From Streptomyces bikiniensis (GTDB taxonomy: Bacteria > Actinomycetota > Actinomycetes > Streptomycetales > Streptomycetaceae), in assembly GCA_000716465.1 (NCBI GenBank), contig JNWL01000054.1, positions 1-40,407 on the forward strand: a stretch of DNA of 40,407 nt. The letters run 5' to 3'. Under the pieces are notes generated by a model. It did not search any database. It was not told the origin of the DNA and was given only the letters and a program-made list of their open reading frames with translations. The translations under genes and the position numbers were made by a program. Below, in pieces: positions 25,512 to 33,231 of this stretch. Position 1 is the first letter of the stretch, and each line of letters begins with the position of its first letter.

Positions 25512-25886
25512 TCAGATGCGCCAGGTGCGCACGAGGTCGGCGGCCCGGTAGACGTCGGCCTTGCCGGCCTGGATGTCGCGCACGAGGTCGACCATGGCGC
25601 CGTACGGGGGGTCGATGCCTTCGCCGGAGGCGTGCATGTAGGCGGCGGTGACCTGACAGGCGTACAGGCTGTTGCGGTGCGGCAGCGGCTGCAGTCGGAC
25701 CAGGGTGTGCAGGAGGGCGGCAGCGCGCCAGGCCGGGTCGGGCTCGGAGGTGGCGGGGCGCGGGATGCGGGTCTTGTGGCGGGCCACGGCGGCGACCAGG
25801 GCCGAGTAGTCGGCAACGCTGACGTCTTCGGGGACGGCCTGCTCCTGGACATCCAGGAGCCAGGGAACGTCGACGTGGAGGATCAT
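25512..25886 (-). CDS. Toxin of a type II toxin-antitoxin pair (Fic/Doc-like)
   Basis: A 124-residue protein: MILHVDVPWLLDVQEQAVP, VADYSALVAAVARHK, WRAAALLHTLVRLQPLPHRNSLYACQVTAAYMHASG. It resembles the small Streptomyces proteins called Fic/Doc-family toxin components. The clear HPFxxGN(K/R) motif is lacking; LPHRN at residues ~87-91 occupies the place, so activity as an AMP or phosphate transferase is uncertain. Its ATG overlaps the antitoxin's TGA by one base (TGATG), a coupled operon with the antitoxin first. A pair of operator-like repeats precedes the antitoxin. Confidence 0.8.
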   Translation of the reverse strand: MILHVDVPWLLDVQEQAVPEDVSVADYSALVAAVARHKTRIPRPATSEPDPAWRAAALLHTLVRLQPLPHRNSLYACQVTAAYMHASGEGIDPPYGAMVDLVRDIQAGKADVYRAADLVRTWRI

Positions 25887-26125
25887 CAGGCGGCGTCCGC
25901 CCCGCGTTCCCGGCCGGCGGGCGGGACCTCGTCGGGGAAGGCGTCGTCGAACTCGCTTCGGTGCGCTTCGCCCCAGGAGGCCGCATAGCGGACGAACTGG
26001 CGGCGCCGGCGCTCGCGCAGGGGCAGATCGTGGACGTACTGCTTGAGGGATTTGCCTTCGGCGGCCGCGGCCGCGCGGACCTCCTCGAGCTCCTCGTCCG
26101 TGAAGGTGACGTTCAGAGACGGCAT
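25886..26125 (-). CDS. Antitoxin, ribbon-helix-helix type
   Basis: A 79-residue protein with a short beta strand and two helices at the start: PSLNVTFTDEELEEVRAAAAAEGKSLKQYVHDLPLRERRRR, the usual RHH DNA-binding layout. The acidic C-terminal tail (RSEFDDAFPDEVPP) would wrap the toxin. Start ATG 26125, with the repeats of the candidate operator beginning 8 bp upstream. By analogy with other RHH antitoxins it represses its own operon, more strongly with bound toxin. Confidence 0.85.
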   Translation of the reverse strand: MPSLNVTFTDEELEEVRAAAAAEGKSLKQYVHDLPLRERRRRQFVRYAASWGEAHRSEFDDAFPDEVPPAGRERGADAA

Positions 26126-26132
26126 ACCCCGA

Positions 26133-26151
26133 TGGTACCTACTTGGTACCT
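26133..26151. promoter_or_regulatory. Twin TGGTACCT operator of the toxin-antitoxin operon
   Basis: TGGTACCT at 26133-26140 and again at 26144-26151: two copies spaced 11 bp, one helical turn, each containing the self-complementary GGTACC. This is the geometry two RHH dimers need on one DNA face. It lies immediately upstream of the antitoxin start. Confidence 0.7.
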
Positions 26152-26695
26152 GAAGGGCTACGGGTCAGGGAAAGCGGTACCGCCTCAGCTGCGACCCCGT
26201 GCATCCGTGACGATGCGCCCCATCCGTGAAACCGGCACCGACCCGTGCCGACGCACAAGTCCTCACGGTCTCGCCCCACTGTCACGGGGCCGAGGGAACG
26301 CGCCGGGGCGCAGCTGCCGCCCGAACGGCGGCAACGGCTGACCGCCCCCGGCACCCGGCCCCCGTGGAGGGCGGTGGAGAGCCTGTCCGGCGGGACCGAG
26401 GAGGAGGCGTGACGACGACGACCCCGGCGGACCGGCCCGCCGGGGTCGTCCGGGCGGGCAACAGCCGCCGGGGGTGGATCCGCGTCTCGCCCGACCGCCA
26501 CGAGGCCGCGTCGGAGGAGCCTCACCGGGGTCGCAACGGCGGAGGACGGCCAATCGCATGGGTGGGGGCCGCGCGCCCCGGCCACCGGTGGGTCCACCGG
26601 GTCGCTCCGCCCCCGGGCGGGAAGACCCAAGACGTGTCACGGGTGCGGGGCGGACGGGAGGCCGTCGGGTCCGGGGAGCGGTGGACCGCTCCGGC
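26152..26695. other. Gene-free stretch
   Basis: 540 bp between the operator and the Nudix gene. Frames are Arg/Pro/Gly-rich on all strands, with no domain, ribosome site or strong hairpin that I can defend. Confidence 0.5.
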
Positions 26696-27181
26696 TCACT
26701 CCCGCCCGTGCTCCAGGTACGCGGTCACGCCGTCCTTCCGGGCCCGCACGCAGGCCCGTACGCGGCGTGCCGCCCTCGGCAGGAGCAGTTCCCCGGCCAG
26801 GTCTGCCTCGACGAACCTGAACTCCCGCAGTTCCTCCTTCTGAAGCCGGATCGCCGTCACCTGCTCCGGCGCGAGCCGACCGCCGTCGAAGACGAACGCC
26901 ACGCTCTCGCTGCGTCCCTGTCCGGGCCCCGTCCAGTCGACGCCCAGCAGCGCCCCGGGCGGCAGATCCAGACCCAGCTCCTCCAGGACCTCGCGACGCG
27001 CCCCGGCCCTCGGTGACTCGTCCGCCTCGACCGCCCCGCCGGGGATCTCCCACGGTTCCTTGTAGACCGGGTCGACGAGCAACACCCTGCCCGCGTCGTC
27101 GAAGAACAGCACGCCCGCCGCCACCCGTTTGCGCGCCAGCTGTCGGTCGTACTCCGTCAGGGAAGCGCTCGCGTCCACCAT
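26696..27181 (-). CDS. Nudix hydrolase
   Basis: A 161-residue protein with a full Nudix box: G-x5-E-x7-REVLEELGL starting at GGAVEADESPRAGARREV. The preceding FFDDAGRVLLVDPVYKEPWEIPGG is the usual lead-in. It would hydrolyse a nucleoside diphosphate linked to another moiety; the substrate cannot be told. ATG 27181 is preferred to a GTG at 27187; the ribosome site is weak. It stands alone. Confidence 0.92.
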   Translation of the reverse strand: MVDASASLTEYDRQLARKRVAAGVLFFDDAGRVLLVDPVYKEPWEIPGGAVEADESPRAGARREVLEELGLDLPPGALLGVDWTGPGQGRSESVAFVFDGGRLAPEQVTAIRLQKEELREFRFVEADLAGELLLPRAARRVRACVRARKDGVTAYLEHGRE

Positions 27182-28125
27182 GACCACAAGCCTATGGCGT
27201 GGACCGGCTGACCACGCCGAGGAAGGACGGAATGCGGACCACAGCAGGATCGCGGTCCGCCGAGTCCCGGCCCCTCGTCGATCGTGAACGACCGTCCCTG
27301 CCCGGAGGCGGAACCCGCGCCGAACGAGGACCGGCCCGTCCGGGACGGGTACAGCGCCACCGGGGCCGGCCGGGAACGCGACCGCTCGTCGAGGTCGAGG
27401 CCTGGCACCGGCGCGGGCCGTGAGAGGCCCCGCCTCGGCTGCGGGTGAGGAACCCCGCCTCCCGCGGTTCCTGTCGCATCACGCGTACCTCGTCCAGCAG
27501 CGCCCCACGGTCCTGCAGCTCAGGACGCCCAAAGTGCTCTCACGGCCGGACGGCGGCCGGAGCAGCCGTCCGGAACCGGTCGCGGCCCTCCGCTGTCACC
27601 TCGGACCCGACCCGTGACCGTCCCGCGCCGGTCGGCTCCAGGGCGTTCGTCGGGAACAGGACCGCCACGACGGTGGCGGCGAGATGCTCGGGGTGCTGTT
27701 CGTCCGCGCTCAGTCCGCGGCTTCACAGGATGACGGACCGTGGGCCGGGTGACGAGCCGGGGGATGGCCGAGGCCGGCCCTTCAGCCGGATGACGGTGGA
27801 CGGCGCCGGACGGCGTGTGCGGATCGCCGGTGACCGGGTCTGTCCGGACGGGCCGTGGGACGGTGAGCCGGCCGGCGTGCTCCACAGGGGTGCCGGACCT
27901 GCCGTCCGGGTTCTTGTACCCCCCTCGGCTCGTTTCCGCCGCCGGCCGACGGCCGACCGGCGCCCCCGACCTCGGCGCCGGACCGGAGCGCGGCGACGGC
28001 CCGGCCTCGGCCGACGCCTCGGCCGACAGTCCCACCACTTCCGTAAGCGCGTCGAGCGAAACGTCACTCCGCGTCCTCCTGGTACGTACTCGTTTCACCC
28101 CCTGACTCGGGGGCATCCGGCCGTC
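27182..28125. other. Long intergenic stretch without a gene
   Basis: About 940 bp. Minus-strand codons near 27560-27700 read EHLAATVVAVLF..EVTAEGRDRFRTAAPAAV, faintly like the end of a MarR-type regulator, but there is no start and the similarity is too thin to call. A candidate sigma-B-type promoter lies at its right end. Confidence 0.45.
28092..28116 (+). promoter_or_regulatory. Candidate sigma-B-type promoter
   Basis: GTTT (28092-28095), 15 bp, GGGCAT (28111-28116), close to the Streptomyces stress-sigma pattern GTTT-N14-16-GGGTAT with one mismatch. The ATG at 28126 is only 9 bp further, so the message would be leaderless or nearly so. Confidence 0.35.
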
Positions 28126-28386
28126 ATGGACACTTCAGCGAACACCGAAGAGGCGGTCGAGACACAGGGTGATGAGCACCATGTCGTCCTCAGCGCGGAC
28201 ACCAACGGCGACGGCAAGCCCGATGTGTGGATGACCGACACCACCGGCGACGGAAAGGCCGACCTCTACCAGTTCGACACCACCGGCGACGGGCGGATCG
28301 ACGTCACCATCGTCGAACGCGCCGAACAGCCCGGTGCCGACCGCCTGGTCGTCGAAGGCGATGCCGGCCATCCCCAGCAGACCTGA
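28126..28386 (+). CDS. Small acidic protein with EF-hand/dockerin-like calcium loops
   Basis: An 86-residue protein with three near-identical loops: DTNGDGKPD, DTTGDGKAD and DTTGDGRID. Each has the D-x-[NT]-x-D-G spacing of calcium-binding loops, arranged in strands (VWMTD, LYQFD, VTIVE) rather than classical helix-loop-helix, so it resembles thrombospondin-type or dockerin-like repeats. No signal peptide, so it is probably cytoplasmic. The start ATG 28126 has no Shine-Dalgarno, consistent with a leaderless message. The small membrane protein gene follows 82 bp later. Confidence 0.75.
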   Translation: MDTSANTEEAVETQGDEHHVVLSADTNGDGKPDVWMTDTTGDGKADLYQFDTTGDGRIDVTIVERAEQPGADRLVVEGDAGHPQQT

Positions 28387-28467
28387 ATCCACCCCCTCAT
28401 ACCGCTCCCACGCGTGACGAGGCAGCGCTGGACACGTGAACAGCACCCTCCCGAAAGGAACCCGCAC

Positions 28468-28662
28468 ATGCTCGGCATGGCCGCCGCCGTACTGTTCTTC
28501 ATCGCTTTCCTGATCAACGCAGCCGACATCGGCACCAACGATGTCTTCTCCTCCACGAACGTGATGCTTCTCGGGCTCACCGCCCTGGCCCTGCACCTCG
28601 CCGGCATCGGAGCCCACCGCACCGGCCACACCGCCGGACGCCGCCCCTGGTCCCGCTCCTGA
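28468..28662 (+). CDS. Small two-helix membrane protein
   Basis: 64 residues from ATG 28468, with GAAAGGAA 8-12 nt upstream. Two hydrophobic helices (MLGMAAAVLFFIAFLINAA and VMLLGLTALALHLAGIG) are joined by a short polar loop, with a basic C-terminal tail (RTGHTAGRRPW). No family recognised. It may be co-transcribed with the calcium-loop protein. Confidence 0.7.
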   Translation: MLGMAAAVLFFIAFLINAADIGTNDVFSSTNVMLLGLTALALHLAGIGAHRTGHTAGRRPWSRS

Positions 28663-28689
28663 TCCCTGTGGCCGACCCGCCCACGAAGC

Positions 28690-29010
28690 GGGCCTCAGGG
28701 GGTGTTGCAGAGGGTTGTGACGCGGAGCCCCTTTATGCGTGGGGTGTTGAGGGATGAGCCGTTGTGGACGGAGACGTTCTCAGGGCCGGCGACGGGGCAG
28801 TTCGAGCCGCTGCTGAAGGCGGGTCCGCGAGCGGGGCGGGAACGGCTCTGGCGGTGGCCGGCCGTGGTGCCTGCCGCAGGTCGCCCGGTCTGTGAGCGGA
28901 AGACCGGTGCGCCATGGCGCAGCCACCGGCCCTCAGTGAACGTGCAGACATCATCCACACCGACACCGGACCAAGGCCTGGCCCGTCGAACACAACCACC
29001 CGCAAGGCGC
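28690..29010 (+). pseudogene. IS5-like transposase N-terminal remnant
   Basis: The plus strand opens with CAGGGGGTGTTGCAGAG, like an element's end, then reads MLQRVVTRSPFMRGVLRDEPLWTETFSGPATGQFEPLLK, similar to the start of a common Streptomyces IS5-like transposase. Decayed sequence follows, then SVNVQ with IIHTDTGPRPGPS in a neighbouring frame, near the transposase's conserved middle. Several indels and a missing core show it is dead. Confidence 0.55.
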
Positions 29011-29011
29011 T

Positions 29012-29803
29012 TCAGGCATCCATCAGCGCGAGCTTCTCCAGGGCGTCCCGGACGCGGGGGCCGAAGTCGACGTGCTCGGCCTCGTGGTGGGCGGCGGCGA
29101 AAGTACGGGCACGGGGCTTGCTGCCCCAGCGGTAGGTCGAGCGGTCGGCACGGCGGACGTACACCATGGCGCCGACGGCGTTCTGGTGGAGGACGACCTC
29201 CAGCTCGGCGAAACGGTCCACGCCGAGGGTGGGGTCGGTGAGGGTGAAGACCTGGTGGAGACCCTTGTGGTACTCGGTGTCGGGGACGCTGCCCCTGACC
29301 AGGTGCGAGCCTTCGACCCGGTATCCCTCACCGGCGAACGCGCCGAGCACCGCCTCGTACAGCGGCGGCGCCGTGACGTGCAGGAAGTCGAGGTCGAGCA
29401 CCGGCGCCCCACTCTCCCAGTCGAACTGCGTGGTCAGCGACACGTCCACGCCCAGCGCCTGGCCGGCGAGTTCGGTGACCGGGGTCTCCCAGGGCAGCCG
29501 CCCCTTGCAGGTGACCCGCTCCTCGGCGCCCGGCTCCAGGCCGAGCCTGTGCCGGGAGCAGTCCAGCCGGTCGATCTGGTACCCCTCCTTCTCCAGTTCG
29601 CCGTCGGTGCCGTGACACCGGGCGAATACGCGGACGTTGAGGTGGTCGACGGTCAGCGGCCGGCTCCCGGCCCGGATCACCACGTCCGCCGTGACCGGCC
29701 CGCCCGGGAGGCAGGCGAACGACGTGATCTGCGTATCGATCTCCGCGGGCTCCCGGCCCTCTCCGCCGCCGTCGCCCATTCCGAACAACCTGCGCAGCCC
29801 CAT
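29012..29803 (-). CDS. Spo0M-like sporulation-control protein (tandem copy B)
   Basis: A 263-residue protein with the arrestin-like Spo0M fold. It starts MGLRRLFG from ATG 29803 with GGAGG upstream. Conserved blocks are AEIDTQITSFACLPGGPVTADVVIRAG, KGRLPWETPVTELAGQALG, LDFLHVTAPPLYEAVLGAF, and the end FAELEVVLHQNAVGAMVYVRRADRSTYRWGS..FGPRVRDALEKLALMDA. Spo0M affects sporulation and envelope or cell-division functions in Bacillus; Streptomyces copies are little studied. Copy A lies 88 bp upstream on the same strand with the same blocks, a tandem duplication. Confidence 0.9.
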   Translation of the reverse strand: MGLRRLFGMGDGGGEGREPAEIDTQITSFACLPGGPVTADVVIRAGSRPLTVDHLNVRVFARCHGTDGELEKEGYQIDRLDCSRHRLGLEPGAEERVTCKGRLPWETPVTELAGQALGVDVSLTTQFDWESGAPVLDLDFLHVTAPPLYEAVLGAFAGEGYRVEGSHLVRGSVPDTEYHKGLHQVFTLTDPTLGVDRFAELEVVLHQNAVGAMVYVRRADRSTYRWGSKPRARTFAAAHHEAEHVDFGPRVRDALEKLALMDA

Positions 29804-29866
29804 GCCGTGCTCCCTCCCCCGTTGCGGATGCCGAGCAGCATATGGCGACGGCCTCACGACTTCCAT

Positions 29867-29895
29867 CTAGGGCCTGTCCGCCGGACAGGCCCTAG
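29867..29895. terminator. 29-bp perfect hairpin between the two Spo0M-like genes
   Basis: CTAGGGCCTGTCC (29867-29879) and GGACAGGCCCTAG (29883-29895) with a 3-nt loop. The right arm includes the TAG stop of the upstream copy. It is either a terminator or the fused ends of a lost element: CCGGACAGGCCCTAG matches 38317-38331 at 14 of 15 positions. Confidence 0.75.
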
Positions 29896-30674
29896 CCGTC
29901 GAGCAGGGCCAGCTTCCGCAGGGCGTCGCGGACGCGGGGGCCGAAGTCGGCGTGGCCGGCCTCGTGGTGGGCGGCGGCGAAGGTACGGGCCGGCGGCTTG
30001 TCCTCCCACTCGAAGGTCGACCGGTCGGCGCGGCGGACGTACACCACGGCGCCGACGGCGTTCTGGTGGAGGACGACCTCCAACTCGGCGAAGCGGTCCG
30101 CGCCGCGGGTGGGAGCGGTGAGGAAGAGGCTCTGGTAGCGACCGGACTGGGATTCCGCGTCGGGAATGTAGCTGTCCCTCACCTGGGAACCGTCGACGCG
30201 GTAGCCCTCTTCGGCGAAGGCTCCGAGCACCGCCTCGTACAGCGGCGGCGCGGTGACGTGCAGCAGATCGGTGTCCGCGACCGGCGCCTCGCTGTCCCAG
30301 GACAGCTTCGTGACGACGGAGACGACGGCACCGACCGCCTGGCCGCCGATTTCGGTGACCGGGGTCTCCCAGGGCAACCGCCCCCGGAAGGCGAGGCGCT
30401 TCTCCGAACCGGCGGCGACGCGTTCGGCCCAACTGCTCGTGCTGAGGTCGCAGACGGACTCCTCGCTGGGCGAGCCGTCCCAGTGGAGCGCCTGCACCAC
30501 GACCTCCAGGGCGAGTTCGTCGATGGCGAGCCCTCGGGCGCCGCCCCTGATCACCACCTCCGCGTCGACCGGCCGCCCGGGCATGCACACCGGCGACGTG
30601 ATCCGCGTGTCGACCTCCGCGGCCCCCCGGCCGTCCTCGTCGCCGCCCCTGCCGAACAGCCTGCGCAGACCCAT
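29892..30674 (-). CDS. Spo0M-like sporulation-control protein (tandem copy A)
   Basis: A 260-residue paralogue of the gene at 29012-29803. It begins MGLRRLFGRGGDEDGRGAAEVDTRITSP and shares GRLPWETPVTEIGGQAVG, LLHVTAPPLYEAVLGAF and the C-terminal block FAELEVVLHQNAVGAVVYVRRADRSTFEWEDK. The N-terminal third differs most, for example EELALEVVVQALHWDGSPSEESV, so the copies have diverged in one face of the fold. ATG 30674; a GGGAGGGG tract lies upstream. Its stop codon lies within the hairpin described above, and copy B follows. Confidence 0.9.
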   Translation of the reverse strand: MGLRRLFGRGGDEDGRGAAEVDTRITSPVCMPGRPVDAEVVIRGGARGLAIDELALEVVVQALHWDGSPSEESVCDLSTSSWAERVAAGSEKRLAFRGRLPWETPVTEIGGQAVGAVVSVVTKLSWDSEAPVADTDLLHVTAPPLYEAVLGAFAEEGYRVDGSQVRDSYIPDAESQSGRYQSLFLTAPTRGADRFAELEVVLHQNAVGAVVYVRRADRSTFEWEDKPPARTFAAAHHEAGHADFGPRVRDALRKLALLDG

Positions 30675-31437
30675 GCCGTGCACCCCTCCCGTTGGTTTCG
30701 GGCAGCATAGTCCCCGGTCGGGGGCATGCGCGGATGGCGTCTCCTCCACAGGGGGGCCTTCCGACGGAACCTCGTGTTCCGCGCCTGTGCACTCGCACTC
30801 GCAGCAGCCGTCGGCCCTTGAGCGCGGCCGCGGCCCGTCCGCCGACGCGGCGGATCCTGGCGTGGGTGCGGTGCCGATGCCGTCACCGCTCGAGCCGACG
30901 TCCGCGGAGCGGCACCCGAACCGGGCGACCGACACCTTGACGGGTCCGGTCCGCCCGGCGCTTCGGGTCGGCCACGGCACGTGTGACGGCCATGACTTCG
31001 ACGGCTTCGCGGGCGCACCGGCACACGGCCGCGATCCCGATGCGGGGTCCGGTTGCGAGGCGGGCGTGGGTGTCATCGCATCGCAGGTGCGCCGGGACGA
31101 GCAGGGTCTGTCGTCCCGGCGCCGGGCATCACCGGCGCGGGCCGGTCTTCCGGCGGTGGGTCGTCCCCGGGGGACCGCACGGGGATCGGCGGGAGGGTCG
31201 GGCCCGGCCCCGTCCACCCGGGTCGGCTGCGATCCACCGGTCGGAACGCGGACGGACGAATGCAGGTGACGGCAGGCCGCCCGGCCCGCCCCGCGGGCAG
31301 CAGTGCGGCAAGCGGACCGCCGACCTGGTGCCGATCCGTCCGAAAACCGGGCTGCCCCACCCCGCGTCGGTGACACCGCCGTGCATGACCACCGGCGCGG
31401 GGTGGGGCGAAGAGGGGCCTCTACGGGCCCGGGAGGC
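30675..31437. other. Long gene-free stretch
   Basis: 760 bp with no frame showing a family pattern or ribosome site on either strand. It presumably holds the promoter of the Spo0M-like pair at its left end. Confidence 0.5.
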
Positions 31438-31638
31438 TCAGCCGCGGACGATGTTCTCGGCCTGGGGGCCCTTCTGGCCCTGCGTCACGTCGAAGGTGAC
31501 GGTCTCCCCCTCGACCAGCTCGCGATAGCCGTTGCCGGAGATGTTGGAGTAGTGGGCGAAGACGTCCGGACCGCCGTCCTGGGCGATGAAACCGAAGCCC
31601 TTCTCGGCGTTGAACCACTTCACGGTGCCGCTGGCCAT
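31438..31638 (-). CDS. Cold-shock-domain RNA chaperone
   Basis: 66 residues, a single cold-shock domain. [18 protein letters not shown] holds RNP1 (KGFGFI), VFAHYSNI is RNP2, and [22 protein letters not shown] completes the barrel. These proteins bind single-stranded RNA and melt secondary structure. ATG 31638 follows GAAGGA. It lies downstream of the HU gene on the same strand, with a strong hairpin between, so it may be transcribed separately or by read-through. Confidence 0.97.
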   Translation of the reverse strand: MASGTVKWFNAEKGFGFIAQDGGPDVFAHYSNISGNGYRELVEGETVTFDVTQGQKGPQAENIVRG

Positions 31639-31684
31639 GCTGCTGTCCTTCGATCGAGCCGGGAGTCCGGCCGGGTTGAGAAGA

Positions 31685-31709
31685 GTGCCTTCCCCCAGCG
31701 GGAAGGCAC
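31685..31709 (-). terminator. 10-bp hairpin between hup and the cold-shock gene
   Basis: GTGCCTTCCC (31685-31694) and GGGAAGGCAC (31700-31709), 5-nt loop. It lies 83 bp past the hup stop and 47 bp before the cold-shock ATG. On the minus strand TCTTCTC follows, so it may terminate hup, or sit in the cold-shock 5' leader as a structure sensitive to temperature. Confidence 0.7.
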
Positions 31710-31791
31710 CCGGGACCCGTCCCGCCCGCGCGTGGTTCGGTGGACCGACAGCACGGCACGTGACCGGGACGGGTGGTGTGGGGAGCGGGTG

Positions 31792-32073
31792 CTACCTGCC
31801 CTTGGCGGCTTCCTTGAGCTTCGAGCCCGCGGAGACCTTCACGCTGTGGCCGGCCGGGATGTCGATCGGGTCGCCGGTCTGCGGGTTACGAGCGGTGCGA
31901 GCGGCACGGTGGGTGCGCTCGAAGGTCAGGAAGCCGGGGATGGTGACCTTCTCGTCGCCCTTGGCGACGACCTCGCCGACGGTCTCGGCGAGAGCGGCCA
32001 GCACGGCGTCGGCGTCCTTGCGGGTCACCTCGGCACGGTCGGCCAGGGCGACGATCAGCTCGCTGCGGTTCAT
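31792..32073 (-). CDS. hupA: HU-family DNA-binding protein
   Basis: 93 residues with the full HU sequence: MNRSELIVALADRAEVTRKDADAVLAAL, GDEKVTIPGFLTFERTHRAARTARNPQTGDPIDIPAGHSVKV, ending GSKLKEAAKGR. The RNPQTG beta-arm contacts DNA. It is the short HU type (HupA-like), without the long Lys/Ala tail of HupS. It bends and compacts the nucleoid. ATG 32073; GGAG about 10 nt upstream. The gene next upstream, on the other strand, encodes a Lys/Ala-rich histone-like protein. Confidence 0.96.
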   Translation of the reverse strand: MNRSELIVALADRAEVTRKDADAVLAALAETVGEVVAKGDEKVTIPGFLTFERTHRAARTARNPQTGDPIDIPAGHSVKVSAGSKLKEAAKGR

Positions 32074-32511
32074 GGGTGAAGCACTCCGTATCTGTGGGCC
32101 GTCCCGGCCGTCTACTGCGTCGGGACGTCTCCCCACTACCCTGCCACCGGCCCTTGACACACCCAACCATCAACGCCCGATATTACCCATATGAGGCATC
32201 CAAGGGGCCCGAAGGGTGCTCAGCGGCCTTGCACACGACACCCCTCCCCCTCACAGGGAGACCTTGTTCACGTCGATGCCTTCGCAACCGAGACCGCGTC
32301 GCCACATCGTACGGGCGGTGGGTTCGACGCGGTGTGCCCGACCGCCCTTCGGGTGCGGCGCGAACGGGCCCTTGGCGCAAGGCGTCCGCCCTGCCCGCCC
32401 GCTGGTCCCGTCGGTTCACCGGAGGGCGTTTTCCGGTTGTGGCGATGGAATTTGGCCAGTGGCAAGTACCATCCGGCACCAATGCCCATCGTTTAAGGAG
32501 CGTGGACTGTA
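32074..32511. other. Divergent promoter region between hup and the H1-like gene
   Basis: 438 bp. A TTGACA is seen on the plus strand (32154-32159) but without a fitting -10 or gene after it; on the minus strand GTGTCAA..TAGTGG is only a weak candidate for hup. No other gene is supported. Confidence 0.45.
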
Positions 32512-33231
32512 GTGCCGAACGAGCTGGACAGCACCTCGATTCACACCAGGTACACAGAGCGGCTCACCGACGATCTCGAGGCCAATCGTGCCGAGCAGGC
32601 GTCCATGGCCGCCCGTCTGGAGCAGTTGCGGACGGAGGAGAAGTGGCTGATCACCATGCTGGACTCCATGCCGCCTTCCGCACCGGCCGGCAGTGTGGTG
32701 GCCGGCTCGGACGAGGCCGTACGAGAAGCGGCCGCGCTCCGGCCGCGAGGGACCCGGGAGGCGGCCCGGGGCCGGAAGGCGACGGCCGGGAAGACCCCGC
32801 CGGCGAAGAAGGCGCCGACCAAGAAGGCCCCGGCGGCGAAGAAGGCCGCGGCAAAGAGGGCGAAGGCGCCGGCCAGGAGGACAACGCCGGAGAAGGCCAC
32901 CCCGAAGAAGGCCGCCGGCGGCACTTCGGGGGCGCAGCCGACGCCGACGCTCGGCGCGCTCATCGACAGCCTGCTGGCGGACAGGTTCCTCGGCGAGCCG
33001 CTGAAGGTCAGTGAGGTCCACGCGGAACTCGCCGCGGCACACGCCGAGCGTTCGACCTCGGTCCAGGTCGTCCGCAACGCCCTGGAAGGCCTGGTGAAGA
33101 AGAACAGGATCGAGAAGGACACCCGCCAAGGCGTCGCCCTCTACACCAAGCCCAGGACCGCGGACACCGCCGGTGCCGGGGCTTCCCTGCCGGCCGGTGA
33201 ACCCGCCGAGGCGGTCGCGGCCGGAGCCTGA
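32512..33231 (+). CDS. Histone-H1-like protein with coiled coil, Lys/Ala-rich linker and winged helix
   Basis: A 239-residue protein. The N-terminal ~60 residues form a coiled coil (YTERLTDDLEANRAEQASMAARLEQLRTEEKWLITMLDSM). A linker of about 60 residues is built from AKKAP/KKAPAAKKAAAKRAK-type repeats like eukaryotic H1 and HupS tails. The C-terminal ~65 residues (LGALIDSLLADRFLGEPLKVSEVHAELAAAH..STSVQVVRNALEGLVKKNRIEKDTRQGVALYT) look like a winged helix. GTG 32512 follows AAGGAG at about 11 nt. This combination suggests a nucleoid or regulatory role; the family name is not known to me. It is divergent from hup. Confidence 0.75.
   Translation: MPNELDSTSIHTRYTERLTDDLEANRAEQASMAARLEQLRTEEKWLITMLDSMPPSAPAGSVVAGSDEAVREAAALRPRGTREAARGRKATAGKTPPAKKAPTKKAPAAKKAAAKRAKAPARRTTPEKATPKKAAGGTSGAQPTPTLGALIDSLLADRFLGEPLKVSEVHAELAAAHAERSTSVQVVRNALEGLVKKNRIEKDTRQGVALYTKPRTADTAGAGASLPAGEPAEAVAAGA

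Noticed and set aside
27560..27700. Possible MarR C-terminal fragment on the minus strand
   Set aside because: Only a short EGRDRFRTAAPAAV-like match, no helix-turn-helix core or start.
32800..32900. AAGAAGGC-rich tract as a DNA repeat or CRISPR-like array
   Set aside because: It is codon repetition for a Lys/Ala linker inside one gene, with no spacers or fixed period.
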